A stretch of DNA of 64,000 nucleotides from Delphinus delphis (taxonomy: Eukaryota > Chordata > Mammalia > Artiodactyla > Delphinidae). The translations under genes were made by a program, and so were the position numbers. The notes below the pieces were generated by a model. That model saw nothing but the letters and a program-made list of their open reading frames with translations. It was not told the DNA's origin and made no database searches. The first letter of the stretch is position 1. The number at the start of each line of letters is the position of its first letter. The DNA lies in contig NC_082693.1 in the NCBI RefSeq assembly GCF_949987515.2, positions 17,108,994 to 17,172,993 of the forward strand, given 5' to 3'. Of the stretch, positions 1 to 11,300 are shown piece by piece.

Positions 1-59
1 TATTTTGAACAAACTGTTATCTGCTAGATCAATTAAGAATAAGAAAAATAAGTTTTAAA

Positions 60-1800
60 TTTACCATCACTTATTTCTTCTCTGATGCTCATCCTTTCTT
101 TATGTAGATCTGAGTTTCTGAGTTTTATTATTATTTTTTTTCTCTGAAGAGCTTCTTTTAACATTTCATGAAAGGCAGGTCTACTGGAAACACATTTCCT
201 CAATATTTGTCTGAGAAAGTATTTCTTCTTTGCTTTTGAAGGATAACTTCAGAGGGTACAGAACTTTAGGTTGGTGGGGGTTTTTTCTCTCAACGCTTCA
301 AAAATTTTTTCTACACTCTTTTCTTGTTTGCATGGTTTCTGAAGAGAAATAAGATGTAATTCTTAGTTTCCTCCTCTATACGTAAGGTGAGTTTTCTTTT
401 TTTATAAATTATCTCTTATATTTGATTTTCTGTAGTTTGAAAATTATATGTCTAGTTTAGATTTTTTGGCATTTATCCTGCTCATTGTTCTCTTAGCTTC
501 CTGGATCTGTGGTTTGGTGTGTGATATTAATTTGGTAGAAATTCTCAATCGTCATTATTTTAAATATTTCTTCTATTCCTTTGACTCTTGCTTCTCTTTC
601 TGGAATTCCCATTACCTGTACGTTATGCCTCTTATAGTTCCATGTCCTTGGATATTCTGTTCTGGTTTTTTTTTTTCCAGTCTCTTTTTCTCTTTGCTTT
701 TAAGTTTTGGTGTTTTCTATTGATATATCCTCAAGCTCAGAGATTCTTTCTTCAACTGTGTCCAGTCTACCAACAAGCCTATCAAAGGCATTCTTTATTT
801 CTCTTCCCGTGTTATTGTTCTCTAGCATTTTTTTTTGATCTTTCTCAGATTTTCCATCTCTCTGATTTACATTGCCCATTTGTTCTTGCATGCTCTTTAG
901 TTTTTCCCTTAGACCTCTTGACATCTTAATCATAGTTGTCTTAAATTTCTAATCAGACAACTCCAAAATCTCTGCCATGTCTGGTTCTGATTCTTGCTGT
1001 CTCTTCAAAAAGGTTTTCTTTTTACTTTCAGTATGTCTTATAATTTTTTCCTTCATAGCCAGAAATGATGTACTGGGTAAAAGGAACTGCTATAAATAGG
1101 CCTTTAGTAATATGATGGTATTGTGTGAGGGAGAGAAAGTATTCTATAGTCCTATGGGTCTCAGGCTCTTAGTGAGCCTATGCCTCTGGACTGTGAACTT
1201 TAGATGTGCTTCTCAGTCCCCCTATCCCTCATTGATGGGACAGGATAGCTAGAACAGCTGAAGTTGGGTATTTCCCTTCCCCCAGGTCAGTTGGGCTCTG
1301 ATAATGCCCCAGCAGGTTAGACTCTGGTTACTAGTTTCCCCTAAAAGCAGACTTTCTTAAGAAAAACAGAGTGCTCTGGTGTATTTCAAAATGGTTTCCT
1401 TTCCCCTCCCCATGCTGCAAGCACAAAAGTTTTATTCTCCAATATTCACTGTGAGAACCTAATTGAGCTCCTGAAGTAAAACTCACAAAAGAGTGTGTGC
1501 CCTCAGTCACTGGGTCCCTCTGGAGTTTTTCTCTCTCAGAATTGCTGATGCTGAGCCTCCTGTCAGTTATAGTTCAGGTTTTTCTTACCATAACACTTGT
1601 TCCCAAGGAGATTTATTGTTGTGGATTTCTGTTCCAGCTGGCCACAATTCTCTGCATTTGCCTATTGGTCTCTCCAATTTTGGGGACAGCAGTTTGCCCT
1701 ATGACCCCATCTTTCTGACAGATCTAAGAAGAGTTGTTGATTTTTCAACTTTTTACTTGGTGTTAGGATAAAGTGCATACTTCTAGCTTCTTACATGCTG
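60..1800 (-). mobile_element. Antisense HAL1/L1 relic with ORF1-like coiled coil
   Basis: On the minus strand, 933-700 reads through an L1 ORF1-type coiled-coil segment containing RLDTVEERISELEDIS, a hallmark of L1/HAL1 ORF1. The flanking antisense sequence at 60-400 (poly-pyrimidine, 'ctactggaaacacatttcctcaa') resembles the downstream part of HAL1. It is broken and non-functional. Both limits are approximate and the 1100-1800 part is assigned mostly by position. Confidence 0.55.
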
Positions 1801-2685
1801 GACCAGAAAGGCATATCCTTAAAATACAATTTTTTTTAATACAAAGTCAGGTAGCAATCTCTTTATATTATTATAACGAATTGTCCAATCAGCACTAGTT
1901 CAATATATACTTAACCCAGTTATTTGCAATACCCTCTTTATCATATATTAACTTATCACTTAGGTGTAAATCTTTCCATAAGTCCATAAGTTGATCCCTG
2001 ACTCAATACAAGACTGTCTTCTTGATTAATAGTTTTATAATTAGCTCTGTTACTAGGTAGGAAAATTTCCAACTTTTCCATCAAATTTTTTCTTGGCTCT
2101 ACTTGGAATAGTTTCCTGAAACATCCAATTTTGGTTTGACTGAAATTGCATAGAATTTATATATCAAATCAGATAACTGAAATTTTATGTTATGAGTCTT
2201 TCCATCCAAGAACATGGTATATATCTCAATTTAGTTATTCTTTTATATAGCTTTCAGTATTATATTTATAATCTATAAATATACTACTTATATTTTGTTA
2301 GATTTATTCCTACATATTTAAAGTTTTTGTTGCTATTGTGAAAAGAATTTTTGTTACATTTCTTATTTAGTAATTCCTGGAATACTGGAAGAGTATTAAT
2401 ATCTAATGTTATACAGCAGTCTTGCTGAATTTATGTTAATTTTAATTGATTGTCTACAGATGCTGTAGAGTTTCCTGAACAATCATATTGTCTGAAACAG
2501 AAGACAACTGTATATCATCCTTTCCAATTATTAGATTTATTATTTCTTGTTCTTGCCTTATTGCATTGGGCTCAGTACTATGTCCAATAGAAGTAGTGAC
2601 AGTGGGCATCCTTCTCTTGTATCTTAACTTAATGAAAATACTTTAAAAATTTCACCATTAAACAATATCTGTGCTGTGCAGTTTT

Positions 2686-2919
2686 CTTTTGTTGTTTTTT
2701 TTGTTTGTTTGTTTTGTTTTTTTGCGGTACGTGGGCCTCTCACTGCTGTGGCCTCTCCCGTTACGGACGGAGCACAGGCTCTGGACGCGCAGGCTCAGCG
2801 GCCATGGCTCACGGGCCCAGCCGCTCCGCGGCATGTGGGATCTTCCTGGACCGGGGCACGAACCCGCGTCCCCTGCATCGGCAGGCGGACTCTCAACCAC
2901 TGCGCCACCAGGGAAGCCC
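2686..2919 (-). mobile_element. CHR SINE (short CHR-2-like form)
   Basis: Antisense copy: T-rich tail at the left, tRNA-like head at the right ending ccaccagggaagccc. Flanked by a 14-bp target-site duplication TGCTGTGCAGTTTT at 2672-2685 and 2920-2933, so the limits are firm. The body keeps many CpGs, indicating a young copy. Confidence 0.92.
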
Positions 2920-3236
2920 TGCTGTGCAGTTTTGATAGATACAGTTTAAAAGTTAATTTGCTCAGATTTTTTTCTTATTATAAATGGTTAATTATATTAA
3001 ATGTTTTACATCTCTCAAGATAACCATGGAATTTTTCCTCTTCCATTATTTAATATAGAGCTTTAATTAATAGATTTGTTTCTTATTTGGTGGTACCCTT
3101 GCACTCCTAGAATAAACTGCATTTGGTCTCTTCTTTCATTGTGCTTGTCTAGTTTGAATTGCAAGGGTATATTGGTCTTATAGCAGGAGTTGGGTAGCCT
3201 TCTTTTCTGTTATCTGAAGTACTGTGTGTGGGTGTG

Positions 3237-3282
3237 GGGAGAGAAAGAGAGAGAAAAAGAGTAAGAGAGAAAGAGAGAAAAT
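3237..3282 (+). repeat. (GA)n-rich simple repeat
   Basis: Purine-rich run of imperfect GAGA/GAAA units following a GTGTGTGGGTGTGGGG segment. Confidence 0.8.
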
Positions 3283-3399
3283 CTAGTACTTGAAAATTTG
3301 ATAAAATGTATTTGTAAACCTCTCTGGACCTGTTGTCTTTTTCAGAAGTTAGTGATAGTAGATGTGAAAGAATATTGATATCCAACTTGATTTTTTAAA

Positions 3400-5205
3400 G
3401 ATTATACATCACTATTTATTTCCTCCTAAGTGTATCTTCTGAGAACTCAGAAAAGATACTAAATAAAGGAAGCAAAAACTTCTACAGACATCACAGAAGC
3501 TCAAATGGTATTATGTAGTGTTTGGCACACCCACTAATGTAACACAGAAACAACCTGTAAACATGAGTCCTTTACTGTGACATGTTGGTGGTATGGGAGT
3601 TGGGGAGGGAGATACTGGTGGTGGTGGTGGGGACACATTACCTATAAACTGAAAGTCAACTTTCACTTCAGTTTGGTTTATTTACTGTGACACATTAGCA
3701 AAACTATAAACATAATTATCAATATGGTACAAAATTTCTTCTACTAAGTACTTAAATGTCAAATGAGAAATTTCATACTCAAGTTTTTTTGATATGCAAA
3801 TTCAAAAGAGCTTAATTCTTCCTGGAGCCATAAAGCCTGGAGCCACTGTAGCCTAGAGCAAGCTTTTTTCACTATTGCTATTGCCCTCAAGGTTACAAAA
3901 ATTGCTGCTCTTTTTGCACTTGACTAAAGCTGGCAATGTGAATAAACAGTAGTACATTAGATGATTGCTTACAGATGTAAGGAAACTACTCTTTCTGGAA
4001 AATTGAAAACATCGAGAACGTCAAAGCAAGGCCACCCAACAGCCATCACAATCAATTGCTGGAGAATTGCTAAGTTTTACTTTATCTAACACCACAGTCC
4101 TTAAAAACTAAATATTCCAAATGCAAATAGCTAAAACTTTAAAGCTCCTTGAAATCTAAGACCCTAAGCAATGTTTATCAAAGCATGTTCCAGGAACCAT
4201 CTCTGTCAACACATTTGAACTAGTATTAAAAATGCAGATTTCTTGGCCTGCATCCCTCTCCCCAATCCATGAAATCAGAAACTGTTGAGAGCTGTCAAGA
4301 TTCTGCATTTTTAATGTTTCCATTTCCCCCACCACTCCTTTCCAGTAATTTTTGTGCACAGCAAGGCATTAGAAAATCTTCCTTAAAGGATGTTTAATCA
4401 GTTAACACCATCATCAACTAAAAGTAATTTATCACATCCTTCACTAGAGATATTTTAGAAAGGCTTAAGTCCCACCTTCAAAAAAATGTATTCTTTATTT
4501 TTTTAAAAAAGAGATGGGTATAATTTATGGAGACTTTCTATTTTATAAAATTTGTATTACGAGCATACATTGAGTTTATATAATTGATGTATTTCTGAAG
4601 TTATGTGGAGTAATTTTTATTTGTATTTTGAATCTTATATTTTTATAAAAATTATATAAATATGCATTTCATAATTTGATTTCATTTAAAGTGAGGTACA
4701 GTTGTGTTTGTTTTTTCTTTCGGAAATATCAGCTAAAGCAATACTATATGATGTATGTTTCAAGAGCGAATGGGAAACCAATAGAAGTTTTAATAGAAAA
4801 TGTGAACAAATGAAGAGTAATACAGTTTACTTCAAAATCACCAAGGAAAATTTAAGAGAACAACTAAAGGAAGTCTTCTACAATTTGATTTACTGATAAA
4901 ACACTTTAAATGGACACATAATTAAGGTGGATGAAAACAAGGTAGAAGGGTTGTTTATAAAAATATCAATATTTTGATAAAAGGATGAGATGATTGAAAT
5001 AATGAGTCTGAAGATAGTTCCAGTCATCTCAGATTAAAGGAAAGAAAGACAAATAATGGGGAAGATGGTGGGAGATGGTTTAGTCAAAACAAAACATTGC
5101 CAAACCTGCTATAGACATTCATTCATTTAGTTATAGTCATTTAGTTATGCTGATGACTTTTTCTAAGTTGTCTAACTTATGAACATTTTATTCTTTTCCC
5201 CAAAG
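3400..5205 (+). other. SLCO1C1 intron upstream of the first exon in the window
   Basis: No exon was recognised. It contains a GGT-repeat patch at 3618-3632, a decayed MER5A-like element at 4165-4350 and otherwise AT-rich unique sequence. The open frame at 4702-4896 has no family match and no splice support as an exon. Confidence 0.6.
4165..4350 (+). mobile_element. MER5A-like hAT MITE, decayed
   Basis: Matches the recalled MER5A layout: 'catgttccaggaacca', then 'aaaaatgcagatttcttggcc', then 'aatcagaaactgttgag'. Ends are degraded and no target-site duplication was identified. Confidence 0.5.
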
Positions 5206-5338
5206 GAAATCTCTTAGTTATAACATTTGTTAGCTACTTTGGAGCCAAACTTCACAGGCCAAAAATAATTGGAGCAGGGTGCCTAATCATGGGCGTTGGA
5301 ACATTGCTCATTGCAATGCCTCATTTCTTCATGGAGCA
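5206..5338 (+). CDS. SLCO1C1: SLCO1C1 coding exon, residues ~91-135 (TM2 end to TM3)
   Basis: Acceptor AG at 5204-5205 follows a CT-rich tract (ttcttttcccc); donor GTAAGT begins at 5339. The exon begins in phase 1 (the G of a Gly codon comes from the previous exon) and encodes [20 protein letters not shown] followed by the hydrophobic TM3 stretch [19 protein letters not shown]. The [17 protein letters not shown] block is conserved among OATP1 members, and the [16 protein letters not shown] version matches OATP1C1. The preceding exon, with the start codon or TM1, was not found in 1-5205. Confidence 0.96.
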
Positions 5339-8300
5339 GTAAGTCTAAAGCAAACATCTTTTTCTTGCCTTAACAAACAACTGCATGATGATTACAATTA
5401 ATTATTTAAATTTAAGAAAATAACTCCTGTATTAAACCATGATAATTTATATCTTATTTTTATTACATCCACTTTGGGCAAAATTTCAAAAGGCTAACAA
5501 TTTCACTTATGATTTAATAATCTGTAAAAAATTTTTTTCAATATACTACTATGTATTTATGTCAACAAAATTTAAAGGGAAAATTTCACTATTATGCCTT
5601 CTTTCAAATGCTTTAACTTAGATGTGGAGGCAAAATATATAAGTAAAGAGAAAGTAATAAATTATGTGGTAAATGTCAAATGAGTGTCAAAGGGGTAATA
5701 AATGAATGCTACAGACAGTATGCTGGATCATGGTACAACTGACTGGCAGATCATTGACTTAGGGATACATGACCAACTGAAATAACTATACGATGTTCAA
5801 ATATTATCTCATAGAACTTTCTCAGTGGAAGTGGGGGTGCTTGTATTCTTTAACCCTGAAGTTTACTGTTGATACTTTTGTTAGTTCTTGCATACAACTT
5901 TAGTATTTCCAAAGATTTTGTCGTATCATTTCACCTTTACAACAACCTGTGAGGCAGGAGAGCATATTTTATCTTTTTTAAATTTTAGAGCTAAGGACCA
6001 TGACCTAGAGAGTCTGGTGACCTTCTCGGGGTTAGGTGTCTTCTAATTATAGAACTGGATTCTTAAAACCAGCATTAGGACTTCTTCACACATATATATG
6101 TTGCTTCTCCTCTGTGGTCGCCCATTGTCTACTGAGCCAAGTGACTACCAAGAGGTTTTAAAGCAAGAGAATGTTTTAGGAAATTATATATCAAGTAATT
6201 CTTTGATGACTGTCCACTCTAGACCATCATACCATGACATTTGAGATCTGGAGAGACTTAGAAATGATCTGGTCCAAACGTTTTCTTGGATTCCCAGGTC
6301 ACTTATATAATTTGATTTTGACTTCTGTGTCCAATCTGTAAAGATCACAGAATCCTCTGTGTGGGATCTTTCCTACCTATTTGGGTGGTTTCTCTGGCCA
6401 GTTTGTCTTTACATGAAGAGGGATGTGTGGCTTCAAGACTTCTGCCTACTCTTTGGACACCTATCTGGCCTCCTTTCCACAGGGCAGAAGTTTCCTTAGA
6501 TCACTGAGGTTATGCAAAGGTGTTATATGTGGCCAGTGGGTAAGGAGGAGACAAAGGAGAAGGCTGAGGAAAAGGGTCTCCAATCCACCTAACTCCTGAC
6601 TGATCCATAGCTGTGTTATCTGTTCTAGTCATTGAACTTCCATGCAACAGTTCGCTCAGAGTGGGGGAAAAGAGTTCCACTACTAAAAATATTAAAATTT
6701 CAAAGTAGGTTCAGAGGCTAGATAAATCCTTGACCCTTGACCTAACTCATTCTGCAGTGCATCAGTAGCTCTTCTACATGAATTTGGGCATGTCATCTAA
6801 CCTTCCTAGGCCTCAGTTTATAATACCTTAAAATAGGTATTACAGGTATTAAAAATAATACTTAGCTTGTAATGTTGTTGCAAATATTAAATGGAATGAC
6901 ACAGGTAAAATGCTTACCAAGTTTCCTGACATAACTAGGAGTTGTGTCATTCTTGTTGTGTGTTGTTTTCAACCCTCCTCAGATAATTAAGCCAGCTGGT
7001 TTCAACCAGAGATAGCAATGAGTTGTCTCAAAGGTGCTGCATTGAGATTAATAATAGTGTTACTTCAAGTTGATGACAAATATAACGTACTAATAAAGAA
7101 AACCAGAAGGAGAAGTATAGCTAAGAGAAGCCAGACAGGCTAGTGCTGACAAAGGGTGCCAAACAAACGCAGATTCTTATCAACCACCTTTTATATGTTG
7201 AAAGATATATTTGTTCATTTATTATTTAGTGTCTGCCATTTGTCTGGCACTGCGCCAGGTAATGGGGAAAAAAACAAAATGAAATAAAACAAAAAAAAAA
7301 ACCCATATACAGTTCTTTCCTTCATGAAGTTTGCTGTCTACTGAGGATTACTACAATAACTTCTTTCCAACCTTTCACAGCATTAGTCACTAACTGGGTA
7401 CTTGTCCAACATGTAATTTTTGTTCTGTCAATGAGGAGTGTACTCTGTCTGCCTAGCAGACATACCCTCAATGTGCAACTAAACATAATATTAATTATAG
7501 ATATCAATTATTGAGGGACTACCCCCAACAGACTGTGTTCAGCCTTATGTGTGTTAGTTCATCTAACTCATGAATTTTTTTTAACATCTTTATTGGAGTA
7601 TAATTGCTTTACAATGGTGTGTTAGTTTCTGCTTTATAACAAAGTGAATCAGTTATACATATGTCCCCATATCTCTTCCCTCTTGCATCTCCCTCTCTCC
7701 CACCCTCCCTATACCACCCCTCTAGGTGGTCACAAAGCACCGAGCTGATCTCCCTGTGCTACGTGGCTGCTTCCCACTAGCTATCTATTTTACGCACCTA
7801 ACTCATGAATTTAATAAATATGTATTGATCATTTTTCTAGGTAACGGGGATAGAATAGTGACAAAAATCTCTGCTCTCATGGATCTTACTAGGAAGAGAT
7901 AGATAATAAATAAACAGACAAATAATGAGATATGCCAGAAATGTTAAGTGCTACAGAGAAAGATAACCCAGGGAGACACATAAGAGTGCAGAGCGTTGCA
8001 GTTTAAAGTACAGTTTTCAGGGGACGGCTCACTGAGATGGTGACCTTTGTGAAGGGCTGAAAGAGATGAGGAGACAGCCATACAGACATCTGGGGAAGAA
8101 GATTCCAGGCTAGATGAACAGTGAATGGGACATTCCTGCAGGAGGAGGGAGTCAGGCATGTGGTCTACTGCAGGGATGAGCAAGGGGACAGTGTGAGGGG
8201 GTACAGAGGAGACGTCAAGGTTGTATCTCAAACTCTGATGGACACTGGAATCACCGGAGGCTCTTGGTAAAATGTAGATTCTGATTCAGTAGCTCTGGGG

Positions 8301-11300
8301 TTGTACAAATTAGCATGTACAAATCTCAGTCTGTTGCTCAGATATAAAAGAAATATATTTTTCCCCCAAACTCAACTTGATTTCTGTGTTCAGCCCCTTT
8401 TCATCAGAATGGCAAAAACGTAATCTCAGTCAATTTGTCCCTAACCTCTATCCATGTTCCCAGGGGTTGCTTACATTGCAGGGAGCTTTACATTATAGTA
8501 AAGGAGAAGATTGTGGGAGGGGAGGTCTTGGTGTTATCAGTAGTCCTCTGTCAGCTGATGCTGCTGGTCTGCAGACCACACCTCGGGTAGTAAGGACACA
8601 GATCATTGCAAAGACTTTACCTCCTCAGAATGGGATGGGAAGACAGAGGAGAGTTTTGAGCAGAATGGCACAATCTGACTTTCTTTTTTTTTTTTACGGT
8701 ACGCGGGCCTCTCACTGTTGTGGCGTCTCCCATTGCGGAGCACAGGCTCCGGACGCGCAGGCTCAGCGGCCATGGCTCACGGGCTTAGTTGCTCCGCGGC
8801 ACATGGGATCTTCCCGGACCGGGGCACGAACCCGTGTCCCCTGCATCGGCAGGCGGACTCTCAACCACTGCGCCACCAGGGAAGCCCCCTGCCATATTTT
8901 TAAAGGGACACAGTGACTACAGATTGGGAAAATAACTCCGGAGGGGCAAATGTGAAAGCAGAGAGACTATTTAGGAGGCTACTGTAGAACTTCACGCATA
9001 TTGTCAGTCGGGGTTGGAAGCCAGGTCAGAACTAATATCCTTGATTTAAAATCATTTATACCATTGGTCCCCTGTTCAATTGTTTGTCTCATCCAATAGA
9101 ACCTAAATAGGCACAGACCATATCTATAATCCTCATTTTACAACTAAGGAAAACGAAATTTGGAAAGGTTAATTGATTTTTCTCAGTGTCATAGATAGTA
9201 ATTAGTGACACAGGTGGCACTTACATAAAATTCTATTTATTCAAAATCTAAATAATTATGTGTGCAGCAGTTGCCTTTTGATAGATTAAACTGAAAGCTC
9301 AAGTAATTAAAAATTTTCAAAATACTACATAATTGCTATTGACAGTCATCTTAAAGAGTCTTTAGGCATTATAATAGTCTCTGGTATCTCTGGAATTATA
9401 TTAAAGAAAGAAAATTATATTTACCATGATTTTAATACTAAATGCTCTCCTCTGTAGCTAGAAATTAAAAAACAGTTATCCTCATTAAGTGGTTCTTAAC
9501 CAATTTTGGTCAAGGACCCATTTTGATAAAAGTGACAGAAACTATGAACCTCTTCCCTTAAATACTCACATACATACAAAAATGTTCTTACTTTTCCAGT
9601 GGGGTTCATAGACACATTGAGGTGTAGGTTATGCAACACTGATAATAAGGTAACTGACTTATCAATCTGAATATATTAGTAACTCAATACATCTTGTCCC
9701 TATCACGCTGAATAGGTTTTTACTATTGATATTTCAAATATCACTATGATTATTAGCCTTTAGTCACACAGTGCCTGAACAAAATGAGAATCAAGGTGAT
9801 GTGATGTCCTTTTATCATGTACCTCTACTCTGAAGGGTGCATGAAGGGCAAAGAAATTGGCTCCTCAAGGATAATTTGAGAGGGAGTATGGCACTGGGGG
9901 GCCGTAGATAGAATGATCGCAACCCTACCATTCGGCACTGGCTCTTCAATCCAGCTGCTATGGTAACCTCATAAACAGAGGAAAGGGTGAAATTAGAAAT
10001 AACTTAGAGCCAGATTAATAAACTGAAGAGGAAAAGGATACCATCTAGAAAAATGGTTCCAAAAGCCCATGTATCATTATCAGTTCTCTATAAACCACAT
10101 TTCAGGTGTTCTACTCCATTTACAACTCTAAGTACAGTGTGCCAATGGCCATGATTGTTAAATTGTTGCTTTTAGAGATAATCATGATTTTATGAAAGGT
10201 TGGATATTTTTTCACCAATCGAGTAGGTGATTACAGTCATTATTTTATATTAAAATGAGCCTCTCTAAATCATTCTTTTATTTTCTTTCATGACACTGGG
10301 TAATTGGTTCAGATATGGTGTAATATCCGTGAACTAAATGCTGGTTTGGTTTAGTGATTCAGATTCTGCAAGAGCTATAAACTCAACCAGGTCCCCTACT
10401 GAGTCAAGTAGTACACATATAATATTTTTAGCATGATGTTAAATGAGCTCGTAGTAAAGAAAATGCTTTTTTTTATACAGGTACAGATATGAAAGGTATT
10501 CTCCCTTCTCCAATTCCACTTTCAGCATCTCTCCATGTTTCCTGGGGTCAAACAGTCCATTACCAATCTCAGTTATGGAAAAATCACAATCCAAAATAAA
10601 TAATGGTAAGATGATTATTTTTTACTTGACTAAACAAGCTCTTTTGAAAGACGTTACAGGTGCTTTAATATGAACAAAAAGTATCTATGTGATTTTTTGC
10701 TCTCAAAAGCTTTACTACTTAAGTTGAGGTATTACAGTGCCATAAAAATTCCTAGAATATAAAGCAGAGATGAGATCCTAAGAAAATACGCAGACAATCA
10801 AATATTATGGAAAGATGGGGCATTAATTGCTGGTGACTGAGCAAAGCTTCCAGTGGTTCCAAACAAGGCAGGCTGTGAAACAGGGTAAAACTAGTTCAGC
10901 ATGTACAAACCTCAGCCCGTCGCTCAGATATAAAAGAAATATATTTTCCCCCCAAACTCAACTTGATTTCTGCGTTCAGCCCCTTTTCATCAGAACGGCA
11001 AAAACGTAATCTCAGTCAATTTGTCCCTAGCCTCTATCCATGTTCCCAGGGGTCGCTTACATTGCAGGGAGCTTTACATTATAGTAAAGGAGAAGATTGT
11101 GGGAGGGGAGGTCTTGGTGTTATCAGTAGTCCTCTGTCAGCCTAAATATCTAAAATCCCTCTGGCCACAGAGTTTGTTCATACATGTCATCTTGGGGTCA
11201 TCTTATGTCCATGTTCGTGTCCTTTTTAGCACAGTGGCTCTCTCTGATGCAAAAGTGACCATCATGGAAACATGGAAATAATTCTGCTTTCCACACGAGA

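Larger units (their letters stand above)
1860..3400 (-). mobile_element. Antisense old L1 (ORF2-derived), split by a SINE
   Basis: AT-rich sequence with antisense ORF2 motifs such as ttagatttattcctacatat and cagtgggcatccttctcttgt. It continues on both sides of the CHR SINE at 2686-2919. It is heavily decayed and limits are approximate. Confidence 0.6.
5339..10480 (+). other. SLCO1C1 intron, 5.1 kb, repeat-bearing
   Basis: Holds MIR relics (about 5905-6060, 6740-6960, 9110-9210), an antisense L1 3' end (7563-7803), and decayed copies of an old unassigned interspersed repeat (7205-7340, 7820-8200, 8600-9030). It also holds a MER5A interrupted by a duplicated segment (8230-8600), a CHR SINE (8684-8888) and a hAT-like remnant (about 9483-9620). 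No exon-like sequence was found. Confidence 0.65.

Noticed and set aside
700..933. Coiled-coil open frame on the minus strand as a possible host gene
   Set aside because: The RLDTVEERISELEDIS pattern identifies it as an L1/HAL1 ORF1 relic.
3237..3290. Repeat array resembling a CRISPR or regulated simple repeat
   Set aside because: It is an imperfect GA-rich microsatellite without spacers; the genome is mammalian.
8377..8916. 179-codon open frame on the plus strand
   Set aside because: It runs from the 244-bp duplicate through the MER5A end into a CHR SINE. The tail of the reading is the standard antisense CHR translation seen at every SINE of that orientation.
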